A stretch of 64,000 bases of DNA from Mytilus californianus (Eukaryota > Mollusca > Bivalvia > Mytilida > Mytilidae), in NCBI RefSeq assembly GCF_021869535.1, contig NW_026262668.1, positions 135,333,635 to 135,397,634 on the forward strand. The letters run 5' to 3'. The notes beneath the pieces were generated by a model. The model was not told where the DNA came from and ran no database searches. It saw only the letters and a list, made by a program, of their open reading frames with translations. This document shows, one piece after another, positions 47,966-60,236 of this stretch; within the stretch, counting starts at the first letter, position 1, and each line of letters begins with the position of its first letter. Position numbers and translations under genes: made by a program.

Positions 47966-50900
47966 TCTATGGTGAGTTTATTGGTATCTATGGTAAGTTT
48001 TTTGTTTGAAAAGGCACAGTTAGAATGTGGCGAGATTAAATGTATTTGTAATTTTGATGTTTTTTTTTTTTTTTTTTTTTAAGCAGTTATGTTCTCTGCA
48101 GACGGTATTTACAGTAGTAACATTAAAGCAAGAGTAAACAGTGTCGTGTAGTACTGCATATTACATGTATATGAGGAATATATTATAACCGACAATTAGC
48201 TTTCATAAACACAGATTTCACTTAAAAGTACCTAAGGAATAAGACAACCTTCTGCTACATGATGAACAATATCACAGAATGTAGATTTACGAGATTTGAA
48301 CATCATTAATCGACTGTCGATTTATAGATGTATGCAATGTAAGGGGTGATCTATTTTGATATCAGTTTACAGTCTCGAATCAAACTGTTTGGAGGAAAGC
48401 CTTCTGTGGTATTGACCCAGTGCTGATAAATTGATAAATTAAATAACACTTTATAAATTCACGCGTCCAACACACTTTCCTGCATTTACCCTCATTAGCT
48501 TCCATGTATATATAGTCTCATTTTCTTTTTTCTTTTTAAAGGTATTCTATCGCAATTTGATATGTAGTCTTTTGTAAATGGTATAAATGTACATGTTCAA
48601 ATCTTCGTCATTTGATTTTTATGGATAGGTGTCTAATTTGAAATCATACAATGCCTCCTTTATAAATATACTAGATCCAAACATCAAATATACAAGGCTT
48701 GTAATTTGGTACATCATACGCGCGTTTTGTCTACAAAAGACGTGTCAGTGTCCTCGAATAAAAAAGTTAAAGGGTAAAGATCAGTGAGGGCCATTTATTC
48801 CGAAAGGTGTGGCCAAATGCAGCTAATCTATTCCTGGGGTAGACAATCCTTAGCATTTTATGACAAACATCTCCTAGATGCGTTGCTTTATTCCTTCCAA
48901 TAGCAGCTCCTTTGAAAGTAAGCGAAGCTATTTAATAGTATCAATAATATACATATAAATTAAAGGACATGTTTAAACTAAGTATTCCACTTATAATACA
49001 ATTTTAGAAGATGCAATGTAAAATGTTTATAAACTAAATATAGAATATTTATGTGCTCTGCTGAAGTCAGACCAGACTTAGTTTTCAAAATATTTGTCCA
49101 GTAAAGGTACATTGCACAAAACATATGATGTTATATCTGCCTCAATAAAATACAGTCAAATGCAAATAAAAATCCCAGGGTACAACAAGTTGACAAATAC
49201 TTTTACAAAATAATAATGAAATTCTTGCATTCTCTATAAATCACATTGAAACTTAAATTAAATCTGCAGAAAATCATTATGTACTAAAAACTAATAAATA
49301 TAAATCTAAAGCTGATTTACAGAAAAATAGAATATCCTACATTAGTCCTCGTAAACTAACCATTCCTTCTTCAAAACAGGCCATCCTCACTTTAATATGT
49401 ACCTTACGTTAATTTATCACTTCCTATATTGCAGCTGAATTGCAATATTGTAAGAAAAATGAGAAAGGTTTACTCAACAAATCTTCTGAAAATGGGTTGT
49501 TTGAATTCTAAAACAGATTTTAAGAAACAAGGACCATAATCTAGGAACAATTGTGGAGTAAAGAATAAAATTATTTTAACTATAAGGTATTATCAGACCA
49601 CTTGTTCCCTTGAATTCGAAATGAAGAAACTATCGTTCAAATATTCATAAGACATTAGCATGTCGGATATCAATAAATAATAAGTTGGTTCTTAAATACA
49701 ATAATGCCTATTTTATAAATGCAAAACTGCAACATCGTTAAATAGCTTCCTTTTGGTGGGGTGTCTTAGTTTAAAATGCAGACATAGTCAAAACATTTTT
49801 GCTTCAAAATCTCCTACACAAGATGTCAATGTGGATTCAGTATATTGTTAAATAGTAAATTTTATTATCATAACTACATTGCCAAAAATTGTGCGTGGAA
49901 TGATCAAATGGTAAAAGATAGATGTGTGTCTAAATAAGAAACGATAGAATGGTTTGCCAAATTTTTTTTTTACTACAAAATAAAAAAGGTAAATTTATCG
50001 TTCTTTCTTTTTTTAAAGTTAACCTCACTTACATGTCGAAAGATTCAATCGACTGATTTTTATTTTTTATTTGTAAAAGCAGTCGTCATCATAAGATAAA
50101 ACATATATTCTAAGCTCACCTGACCACAAAGATGAGCTTTTTGGAATGTCGAGATCTACCTACTGTCCACTTTAATAAAAACTGTCAAACGACACCTGAT
50201 ATGAGTTATTTTCCTTGCGTGACGATTTTTTTATGATTTTTTCTTTATTTTGCATATTATCTTGAAAGTTCAAACAAATAGATTTATGCTCTTCATGTTT
50301 GTAAATAATTTGTCCTTCAACTCGTTTTGATTCGAGCACCACTGATGAAACGCTCGTTTACGGTACTTTATCAAAGTTTGGCATCTTTGATGAGCTCTTA
50401 ATGTTTAAACCACCAAATAATTTTGCTACAGAGAGGTGAAAACATAACTTACAATTTATAAACATACTTCATTTAAATTTTCACGTAACAACTTCGAAGA
50501 TATTGGGATATGTTAATGTGATAGTAACCAAAGGACATACAAGACATCTAGTAGTAAACAACTAATATCCGATTTACTTTAAACCTAAAAATAGCGACTC
50601 CGTATCGTGTATAATAACAAAAACATAAAACGTTAAAGGATAACAGTATTACACAGTATAACAGATCAAAACAACAACTACATGTAACAACTTTATCTTG
50701 GTAGTTCTTTGTGAACTGTCTTTTCGTCAATTTTCTTTCGGCCGTGGTAGACTTTCTCCTTCATTATATTATGTTTTTTTTTTGTTGACCAGTTGGTTTC
50801 TTGGTTTTTTCTGGAAAGATATTCTATGCACAATAGGCATTGTAACGTTAAGTTAAGATCATATTAGAACGAACTGTATTCGAAACACATGCATAGAACG

Positions 50901-51540
50901 CTATAGTTAACATATGAGTGATATAGGTAAATCTAGGAACACAAGTTGTGCCTGTTCAAATTTGTATACCTACAATACAAGTTATGTTTATTCAAATTCG
51001 TATGCCTATAATATTCCTACTACTTTATCCGTATCGCTGCTGGTTGATTCTCGTTCCAAAATGGGACCATTCGACAAAAACCCAGTGCATGATTGCAATG
51101 ATTTCAATGATATTTTATTGTTTCAAATCTTCTCTTTATAATGTAAGTTCTAATCGTGGTATACTTTTGATTGAACACAGAAAATGTTATACTTCTTTGA
51201 TAGCATATAAGGTTGTCACTGAGCCAATCAATAACATCAGTTTAAATGCATCTACAAGTGAAATTGATAACACAACCATCAAAATTATCTTATTACAACA
51301 TAATACTACTAGACTGATAGAAACCAAAGCTAAATCAATCGTCATGCAAACAATAAAATTGCAATAACAAATGAATCAAAGTAAACGTTATTGTTTTTCT
51401 GCCTTTAATACGCATTTGTATATCAATATCTATTAAATACAAAACCTGGACGGAACAACCTTTCCCCAAAATGAATTTAAGCAATAGAATATCGTATATT
51501 TTAGTTAAATGTTATGCATATATGTAAAGTTACATTTTGC
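47966..51540. other. Long stretch without genes
   Basis: Recognised items are only a T run at 48059-48080 and two small pieces of the dispersed family. One is at 48690-48790 (−; ATCATACGCGCGTTTTGTCT, ACAAAAGACGTGTCAGTG); the other is at 50320-50405 (+; TTCAACTCGTTTTGATTCGA, CACTGATGAAACGCTCG). The open frame at 50948-51367 has no domain I know and is poor in coding signal. Confidence 0.4.
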
Positions 51541-51645
51541 TGTATTCTACCGTACAATCATTATCATGTTTTGTGTATTCTACCGTACAATCATTATCAT
51601 GTTTTGTGTATTCTACCGTACAATCATTATCATGTTTTGTGTATT
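51541..51645. repeat. 33-bp tandem repeat, three copies
   Basis: Three perfect units TGTATTCTACCGTACAATCA plus TTATCATGTTTTG, then a partial unit. Confidence 0.9.
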
Positions 51646-52180
51646 GATAACACCACTGTGTTTATTTGTATTTAGTATGTCCGCTTGAACAAATATGTAA
51701 AAAAAGTATTTAATGGAAAAAAAATGAGTAAGAAAACAACAGGTATACTAGAAGTTGGCCAATCAAGCGTGTCACCAATTGTTTCATCCATTACCATAAA
51801 GTTGTTTTTCAATTGAAGGCGGGTGGTAGAGGTCCAGCATGAAATCAGGAAAATAACAAGCTAAATTATACTTAATATATGCTATTATTATTTAACACAT
51901 CCAAATAAGATGCAAAATAGTACACAAATGAAATACATATGTAATGAGTATTCGATACATAAGAAAAGGATGTATTGCAAAACAAATATAACGGGGGAAA
52001 TCGGTTTTTATGATACATTTCTAGCGCCTACTGCATTACAATATATACTAATCTTTCAGGTAAGATTTCATTGGTTGGTCAATATTGCGTGCTTACTCGG
52101 GTAAATTTGAATTTTGTTCATAAAAACAAGATCGTGTTAATTTTAAATTATTTTATTTTTACCTAAAATCTGTTATCCTC
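51646..52180. other. Intergenic sequence
   Basis: No feature recognised. Confidence 0.4.
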
Positions 52181-52968
52181 AGACAATTAACCAACAACTA
52201 ATGATACAAACAATGACATAAGACAATTAACCAACAACTATTGCAGACAAAGAATGACATAAGACAATTAACCAACAACTATTGCAGACAAAGAATGACA
52301 TAAGACAATTAACCAACAACTATTGCAGACAAAGAATGACATAAGACAATTAACCACAACTATTGTAGGCTAAACACAGAATGACATAAGACAATAAAAC
52401 CAACAACTATTACAGACAAAGAATGACATAAGACAATTAACCAACAACTATTGCAGACAAAGAATGACATAAGACAATTAACCAACAACTATTGCAGACA
52501 AAGAATGACATAAGACAATTAACCAACAACATTGCAGACAAAGAATGACACAAGACAATTAACCACAACTATTGCAAACAAACAATGACATAAGACAATT
52601 AACCAACAACTATTGCAGACAAAGAATGACATAAGACAATTAACCAACAACTATTGCAAACAAACAATGACATAAGACAATTAACCAACAACTATTGCAG
52701 ACAAAGAATGACATAAGACAATAAACCAACAACTATTGCAGACAAAGACAAAGAATGACATAAGGCAATTAACCAACAACTATTGCAGACACAGAATGAC
52801 ATAAGACAATTAACCAACAGCTATTGCAGACAAAGAATGAAATAAGACAATTAACCAACAACTATTGCAAACAAACAATGACATAAGACAATTAACCAAC
52901 AACTATTGCAGACAAACAATGACATAAGACAATTAACCAACAACTATTGTAGGCTAAACACAGAATAA
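52181..52968. repeat. 41-bp minisatellite, about 19 copies
   Basis: The unit is AGACAATTAACCAACAACTA followed by TTGCAGACAAAGAATGACATA, with AAACAAACAATG and shortened AACCACAAC variants. The first and last units are the most diverged (TTGTAGGCTAAACACAGAAT also occurs near 52365). No dispersed source seen in the window. Confidence 0.95.
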
Positions 52969-54295
52969 CAATGTACATGAAAGCCATACATGATTCAAAC
53001 ATTATTACGTTAACTTTAATTTATGCATATGTGAGATGAATGATTTCCCAGATTGTTTTTTATATTCAACCTGATTATTTTTACACCTCATTAACTTACA
53101 AATACATTTCCATAAAGTATCTAAAGCAATATAATTTCCAATAGTATTTTATATCGTAGGGTTTTAATCAAAAAAGTAATTTTCGCTTTTTGAATCCAAA
53201 TAAACAAGAAGATGAATTAACTAATTGTTGGTCGTACTGGTATGCTACCAGCGCAAAGCTTCAGTAATATAGATGTTATTAAGGTAAGGACATTGTTTAA
53301 ATAGTACTTGCAAATTAGTATACATTCATCAAATGATGAAAATAACCATGACATAAAACAAAATGGATTGAAAAAAGAGGTTCATTAATATTGCTTTACG
53401 AAGACATGCTTAATAATTGTGTAAATATCTGTAGTACCAGATTGAATAAAATAACATTTTGACTAAATATATTACATTAAATAGATTGTCTTGTCATTAG
53501 ATTCAAAACGTTAAGTAATAACAATATAGACATGCTGCAATACATACAATTTTGTTTAAATGTCAGAACTTTAATACAGACTACATGCCGATTGTACTCT
53601 TTTAAACATGATAATCAGCTAAATACTATTTTCATCCAATAAAAGTTTTGACATAAATAACTTACTATGACTTCCGGTTTATTGATCGGTTCTATGCTAT
53701 AGCTACTATACTGAGCATCAATATCGACAGACGTTGTAGCAGTGAGGTGACGTATCACTTAATACATTGTTATACCTGTTTAATCACATTTCTTTCTGGA
53801 ATAAGCTATCTATTCTTCTTCAAAGGTAAGACAAATGTTGCATTAAAATTTTATCTGAAATCTTAGCTTGTATTTTAAAAGGACTTTACTTAAAGTAATT
53901 AATGAACAAAATGACACAATGATAATAATAATTATAATAATAAAAAAATAATAATAATAATAATGATACAAGTTCATTATTTGTCTACAAGCTACACAGT
54001 AAAATTGAGAATGGAACAGTGTTTACATCTGTAATAATTTCCCATGAAAGTCTCTGTGTGTTAAGTAATCATAGTAACAATAAGGGACTGCATAATTTTG
54101 ATGAAATGCTTGTTTCTCATGGTTGTTTTCTCGTGTGATATGCTTATTTTTATTGTAATGATTGTTTTCTCGTGTAATGCTTGTTTAATATAAAATCCTT
54201 GTTTCTCCTGTAATGATATTTTTTCATGCAATATTTGTTTTTCGTGTAAATGTTTGTTTCTTGTTTACTGCTTGTTTCTTGTTTAATATGAAAAA
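52969..54295. other. Intergenic sequence, possible untranslated exon
   Basis: Mostly AT-rich with an AAT microsatellite at 53920-53965. A less AT-rich patch at about 53670-53826 ends in a good donor (TTCAAAG then GTAAGA) and holds the near-palindrome GTGACGTATCAC. It could be a non-coding first exon for the receptor exon at 59211, but this is guesswork. Confidence 0.25.
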
Positions 54296-54365
54296 TAAGA
54301 AGATGTGGTATAATTGCCAATGAGTTAACTCTCCACCAGAGACCAGATGACGTAGAAGTTTACGT
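54296..54365 (-). repeat. Retroelement 3' end (minus, short)
   Basis: AAGAAGATGTGGTATAATTG, CCAATGAGTTAACTCTCCAC and CAGAGACCAGATGACGTAGA are the reverse of the common terminal sequence. Inserted within a local repeat of CTCGTGTAATG-type words. Confidence 0.7.
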
Positions 54366-56540
54366 GTTGCTTCTATCTCGTGTAATGCTGTTTTTCTCGT
54401 GTACTGCTTGTTTCTCGTTCAATGCATGTTTCTCGTGTAATGTTTGTTTCTTGAGCTGTAACGGCTTCACCTCGATGAATGATGGAGTAAATGACATCAA
54501 CCCTTATTTTTTTATGTTACTCAGTCTATAGTTATATGTGTTATGTTTTGTTTCCTTTATTTTTTTTTTTTTTGGTCTGTTCGGTTTTTTTGGGTTTTTT
54601 TTTTCTGCCATTGTATTGTCAGTTTTGAAAATACCTTTATTTGTTATTGTTCCCTTAAGGATTTTGCACCCTTTGGTTGTCTCAATGCTAAACATGATGT
54701 AAATTGTATTTTAAAAAATCCGCAGCCTTTCTCCTGGTACTGCTCTCTTTGAAAATTCGGTTTTTAATAGATAGGGGATTTTTGCATGCAGTGCAATGGT
54801 TTCCTTAAACTAGTATATAAATAAAGTTTACATATGGAGTTATTCAAGTACACCGTCTAAGAGTAGGGACTCAGCACGAGATCTTTGGATTGTAAAAGTT
54901 GTTCAAGACGTTTTGTAAACGATAAACGCTAGCACAGCATGGAAAAACAAGTGAGTAATCCACGTTTGAAATTTAACAACGAAAATCTCTGTAATAAAGA
55001 GTGTGGATTTTTCTGCAAAAATCTTGGCTTTATTTGCGACAAAATCCCCGTTTTCTATTAATTGCAATTAAACAATATACAGTATTGCTTTGAACGACTT
55101 TTCCCATTGGTATATTTACAAAATGGCACGTCACTTTTATACTGTACCGGTATTTGCTGTGTTGATATTGTAGAACTTTGAAAATTACGTCATATACATG
55201 TCTACAGAAGAGGGTATAAACCTTGATATATTCTATTATTTTCAATTGTTTTTAAAACAATTTTGTTTAGCCTAGGTGCTGTCTGTGTTTTTCCAACTTA
55301 TGGTTTTTAACTCTGCCCTTGATATTCTTTCCACCTTGTTATTAGATCAGTCGTATCTCAACCCTTCAGTGTAAAATTCATGTACTAGAATGAAAAGTTA
55401 TAGACAAAAACAAACGAACAAAAACAAGAATTTTTAAACAAATTTATAAAAAAACCTATAAAGCACATCATGACGCAGTTAAGTGAGTGAAACAGAAATG
55501 GAGATATTTAGACGAAAATAAAACATTAATCTACTTAGACATTTACAGAATGCATGTTTTGATACAAGATACCCTGGATGGTATGATACGACATCTGTGT
55601 AATTATGCTTGGTTTTAAACCGATACATATAATGATTAAAAGTTTAATAAGAAAACGATAAGTACTTTTGGAAATATAAATTTAACCACTTGATTCTCAG
55701 TTTAAAACATATTTCTACACGGCCTCGTTGAAATTTAATAATGTTGAATAAAATAATATACTGCATTTAAAAATAAGTGTTCAACAACTGATATCCTTAC
55801 TCTTTTGATTAGCAAGAGGTGTTTTATTTGCGTGACGTAACTTCTGTTGTCGATTTTTCCTTACGCTATAATTCTAAAGATAACTTAAAAGAAAAATATT
55901 AATTATAAATGTTCACCAATGTAGCTGAAAAAAACACCTTCCATCGAACTCTAAACAATATGATAGCCTATGACAGATTGCTGATTAACCACATAAAATT
56001 ATCACTTAAGAAAACCATCAAAAGCATTTTAAAATCACTTGTATTGCGGTTCTTCGTCTACTTATATGTAAACATACAAAATTGTATTGTTAGCATGCTT
56101 ATGCGTACAATTCTTGTCCGGTTTTTATCCAACATATATCAGAGGTTTATATCAACAATGTCTTGGACAAGTTTGAAAATTAGAGCCGATCAACTGTTTT
56201 TAAAAGAGGTATTCCCTTGGAAATATTATGTGGAAAATGTAATGTAAGCGCTGTTAAGTGTACAATTTTTATACGAATAATACTATCTGTGAAATTTAAA
56301 ATCACCAAAATTTCAAATAATTTAAATTTCTACCCTTTCTTAGGACAAAGTTTTTGTTTCTGGATAAATGAGAGAAAAAAAATGATAATGAACATTTATT
56401 TGAGATGGACAAAATATTAAGCTGCAATTTAAAAATTTTTAACTGTCTTCATAAATACTAAATAAATATAAAGTCCAATATAATTTGAATCAGTTGCATG
56501 TTATGCTTTACTTTTTTTTTTTAATTGGAAGAATTATCAA
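54366..56540. other. Intergenic sequence
   Basis: 54520-54680 resembles a degraded lineage A tail on the plus strand (GCCATTGTATTGTCAGTTTT) with T runs. Open frames at 55909-56247 and 56217-56420 have no recognisable domain and an AT-rich codon pattern like their surroundings. No gene supported. Confidence 0.35.
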
Positions 56541-56866
56541 AAAAGTAAAATCACAAAAATACTGAACTCCGAGGAAAATTCAAAAAGGAAAATCCCCAAT
56601 CAAATGGCAAAATCAAAAGTTCAAACACATCAAACAAATGGATAACAACTGTCATATTCCTGACTTGGTACAGGCATTTTCTTATGTAGAAAATGGTGGA
56701 TTGAACCTAGTTTTATAGATAGCTAAACCTCTCACTTGTATGACAGTCGCATCAAATTCCATTATATTGACAACGATGCGTGAACAAAAAAAACAGACAC
56801 AATAGGTAAATATGTCAAAAATAGGGGTACAGCAGTCAACATTGTGTTATCATCTTAATCACTATA
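56541..56866 (+). repeat. 328-bp dispersed repeat (copy 2)
   Basis: Second copy of 42597-42924, same strand, with scattered substitutions and small indels. Confidence 0.8.
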
Positions 56867-57037
56867 AAAACAAACAAATGTAACGAAGAAGCACAAAAAA
56901 GCATACATCAAATTTAACATCCTCATTTTGCTTATATTATACGATTTTATTTATCTATGTAAAATCCACCCATAAAGGATGCAAGGTTTTAAGTACTGGC
57001 GTAAAATCGCGAGTTTGAAATTCGCACAGGTAGAAAT

Positions 57038-57250
57038 ACAATAATTTTGTCGTTCAAAGTATGACGGGATACATAAATACAAAGTCACGTAAAATGGATA
57101 TTACAAAAAACAGACTTAACAGTAAAAGTAATATTAATAAATACAATAATTGTGTGGTTCAAAGTATGACGGGATACATAAGTACAGAGTCACGTCAAAT
57201 GTATATCACAAAAAACAGACTAACAGTAAAAGTAATATTAATAAAGACAA
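57038..57250. repeat. 105-bp tandem duplication
   Basis: ACAATAATT.TGT.GTTCAAAG and ATGACGGGATACATAA occur at 57038/57061 and again at 57143/57166, exactly 105 bases later, with the rest of the unit alike. 105 is a multiple of 3, so the frame stays open over both copies. There is no sign it is a gene. Confidence 0.85.
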
Positions 57251-57306
57251 ATAAAAGAATACTATAACACGTTATTAAGATGATAAACAACGTCAGTACG
57301 CAAAAT

Positions 57307-57720
57307 CTATACTTCAAGACCATCGTGTATTATTTGTGAAAATGATACGGAATATTTATTAACAAGTTCTTGGTACCTTCCGATGAACTTTTTTATAAAA
57401 AGGACGAGACGTTCTTTGACATACCCCTGGTTCATCAACTTTCTGCTCAGACACTGGTGACGTTTTACAAAGTCTGAGAAGGAGCTGCAAGCTCTTGGAT
57501 ACCGAATAAGTTGGGAAATGTATATCCCATATGCAGGTGAAGTTGGTATATTGCTACTAAGGTGGGGGAAATTGATAATTTCAAAATTAAAATCGTCTCG
57601 TTTGTCATAGATTCTGGTACTGAGATGACTGTGTATGTCAAACTCGAGATATAAGTCTAAAAATGAGGCGGAGGAAGCCGTGTCTGTTGTTTCTTTAATT
57701 TCTAGTTCTAGTGGATATGG
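57307..57720 (-). pseudogene. Penelope-like reverse transcriptase C-terminal fragment, lineage A relative
   Basis: An uninterrupted minus-strand frame of about 137 codons has no ATG near its beginning. In order it shows YPLELEIKETTDTASSAS, LSTRIYDKRDDFNFEIINF, NIPTSPAYGIYISQLIRY, CSSFSDFVKRHQCLSRKLMN and FIGRYQELVNKYSVSFSQI, then a stop at 57307-57309. These are the conserved blocks after the catalytic Y-x-D-D of the lineage A reverse transcriptase. The 5' side is cut immediately before YPLELE. It is the most intact lineage A coding piece here. No GIY-YIG domain follows. Confidence 0.75.
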
Positions 57721-57927
57721 CTAGATTTACTAATACGATTTACAAAACAAAAATATCACTTTATAAATGTGTTGCATTTTTTCTGCACTTCCCTTCACCA
57801 GAACGCTCAAACCCTAAAATTCTGAAGCCAATGATGTTCACTTAAATACTTGATGATATATATGATCGAAAGGGACCTAAGAAGAATTGCAAAATTGATG
57901 TTAGGTCATGCTTGTTTTGCAGTATGG

Positions 57928-58045
57928 GTTTACTCATTGTTGAAAACCGTACGGTGACCTATAGTTGCTAACCTTCTACGTCTTTTAGTCTCTAGTTGAG
58001 AGTCGTCTTATTGGCAATCATACCACATCTTATTATATTTATATA
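57928..58045 (+). repeat. Retroelement 3' end (plus)
   Basis: CATTGTTGAAAACCGTACGG, TGACCTATAGTTGCTAAC, GAGAGTCGTCTTATTGGCAA and TCATACCACATCTTATTA form the usual end of the dispersed family that also seeds the 33-bp minisatellite. Confidence 0.75.
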
Positions 58046-59095
58046 ATGTAAATTAGATATTTTTTTTTTATTTAAAAGAGCCCATAAAAACTGTGTCAGA
58101 GCATGAATATAACAGCAAAGCTAGCCTGAATAACTATATATAGTATCATTGTATCTACCACATCTGGGGGGGAAAACAATTCAGGATACAATTAAGTTTA
58201 AAAAAATTCAAATGGTTTGCATCATTGCTTTATATGATAAATGATAAACATTACACTTTATAAATTGTTTAAATGCCGAGAATGTTAAACTGTCTTAATA
58301 CGTTATGATCGATATGACCAAACGGATAGCCAGGTCCGTCGAAAGTCAACCTTGACTGGGTTTTGGAACCTTAGTTTCTTGACACTGTAAGATTTGTCAA
58401 TGTGTTTTCAAATATAATTCAACATTCATTTGTAACTGAATTTTATTTCTCTATCGGAAACTTCAAGAGGTCTTAAATATGAGGCAAATGTGTTCTCTCC
58501 TTTTATAGTATCATTGTACTGTCTTTACATATTGTAGTTCATTTGTTACTCTTCACTTCTAGCTATAGGAAATAACAGAGATTCTATTGATAGATTATTG
58601 ACACGAAGGTTTATTCAATATTATAGTCAGCCTAAATTAATGTCATCACAAGACAATCTTTTACAGTCGCCATTATGAAGTTGTCAGAGTAAAAATTAGT
58701 AGATGTTTTTGTGCCAGGTTAATAATGTTACGTTGACGATTATTGAGACTGGCCGACTTTATCTAAATGTAGGAGGGTTAATATATAATTACAAAACAAA
58801 TCCAGATTTGCGTATAATTGGAGGAACCTCTTACTTCCAATTGGAATACTAATAATGTGACAAGGTCATGACGGAACAAATCTTATAGAAAAAATAATTC
58901 CACCTTCAAATCATATTTGACCACAGGCAGGAAATTAATTTTCCGGATAAGAGGAAAAAAAACGGGAATGTTTCATATCTCGACATGTGAATATGACAGT
59001 CTTAACAGTGGACGCGTTTTATTTATTGATAGGTCTGTCGCTATGATTATTGATGCTGCATAAGTCATAATCTAAAAAAATTACAGGGTAGTAAA
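58046..59095. other. Upstream region of the receptor gene
   Basis: No repeat family or exon recognised. If the receptor has upstream non-coding exons, this would be intron or promoter. Confidence 0.35.
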
Positions 59096-59107
59096 ACGTG
59101 TGTGGGT

Positions 59108-59138
<31 letters not shown>

Positions 59139-59144
59139 GGGGGG
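59096..59144. repeat. (GT)n tract followed by a 23-base G run
   Basis: GTGTGGGTGTGTGTGTGTGT leads directly into 23 consecutive G residues (59122-59144). It lies about 65 bases before the acceptor of the receptor's first coding exon. The exact run length may be affected by sequencing. Confidence 0.9.
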
Positions 59145-59210
59145 TATGCAATGTGTTATTTTCTTTTATTCGAATTTGTTAATTAGACATTTTCATTTCT
59201 TCATTTGCAG

Positions 59211-59268
59211 GAACAGAATTATGATTCTTGGTATAGAATATACATCATTACTTATATCAATAATGTTT
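59211..59268 (+). CDS. Class B GPCR, first coding exon (signal peptide)
   Basis: A pyrimidine-rich stretch and acceptor (TTCATTTCTTCATTTGCAG) precede a 58-base exon with ten untranslated bases and an ATG at 59221. The 16 codons MILGIEYTSLLISIMF end at a consensus donor GTGAGT (59269). The next exon begins in the same phase (0) with VSLTSS, so the join gives a continuous hydrophobic core and a typical signal-peptide end. This start is better than the ATG inside the next exon (60255), which would lose the signal sequence needed for an extracellular domain. The acceptor before the ATG implies at least one upstream non-coding exon. Confidence 0.65.
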
Positions 59269-60236
59269 GTGAGTATATCTTATTCTAAATTGATCTTAAC
59301 TTTATTATAAATTGATCTTAACTTTATTATAAATTGATCTTAACTTTATTATAAATTGAATATCTTTATATGTTTTGCAAATGTTAATTGGTGTTTATAC
59401 GACATAGACTTGTTGAAATTCATTATTTTTCACACTACAATTAATTTCTATTCTCCTTACAAATGGTTTCTGAACATCACTGAGCATCATGCACGTTCTT
59501 GGAATAATGACGATGAGACATCCCCGATTTGATTATTCATGCTTACATGACAGGGGATCACATCATTACGTATTATTTCTTACGGAAAAATTCAACTGTC
59601 ATTGACTATATCCGCTAAATCAATTGGTATCGACTCTGCGCTTACCACAATTAGCTATATTTTGTAATTTTTGTTATTTCGTTATAGTGCACGGGGTAAT
59701 ACTTTTTAATATGGAAACGTTGAAATACTGGTTACACTGAATACATTTACGATTTGTAAAACTAAACATCTGATCATAAGTAAGGAAGCGGAAAACTACA
59801 GTTACATTCATTCACACGAGAGAGACCATGCAATTTATTGAGTATGATGAAACACGTATTTGCCAATGTTTACCTTTCTTTTCTTTAAAAATTATGTTTC
59901 TATGGTTCAGAAGTCATACTTAATAAAACTTTGTCTACTTTTATAATCTGAATTGTGCGTACTTTGCGCCCATATCTATTATCGGATTTATTTGGTAATG
60001 TTGATTACTTTGTAACATGCATCACGGTGCTTTATGAGTGTCTACTGTCAAAGTAAAGAGAAATCTATTACATTGATGTTAACTATGATTAATGACATAT
60101 ATAATGTTAGTCAACTCGTAGGTTTAGTTATGATGTATTGCATGTATAAAGTTATAAAGTTATTTCAGCTGCTGTATCTTGTTAATTTCTTTATATTTCT
60201 TTTCTTACATATAATGATTAATAATACAAATTTCAG
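59269..60236. other. Intron of the receptor gene
   Basis: It runs from donor GTGAGT (59269) to acceptor ACAAATTTCAG (ending 60236). It contains a 22-base direct repeat, three copies at 59287-59358 (AAATTGATCTTAACTTTATT), right after the donor. No other feature. Confidence 0.6.

Noticed and set aside
50948..51367. A 139-codon frame as a possible gene
   Set aside because: Composition like the surrounding AT-rich DNA and no recognisable domain.
51541..51645. Relationship between the 3 x 33-bp repeat and the 29-bp macrosatellite unit
   Set aside because: They share only CATGTTTTGT and a TATTCT word; this is too short to claim common origin.
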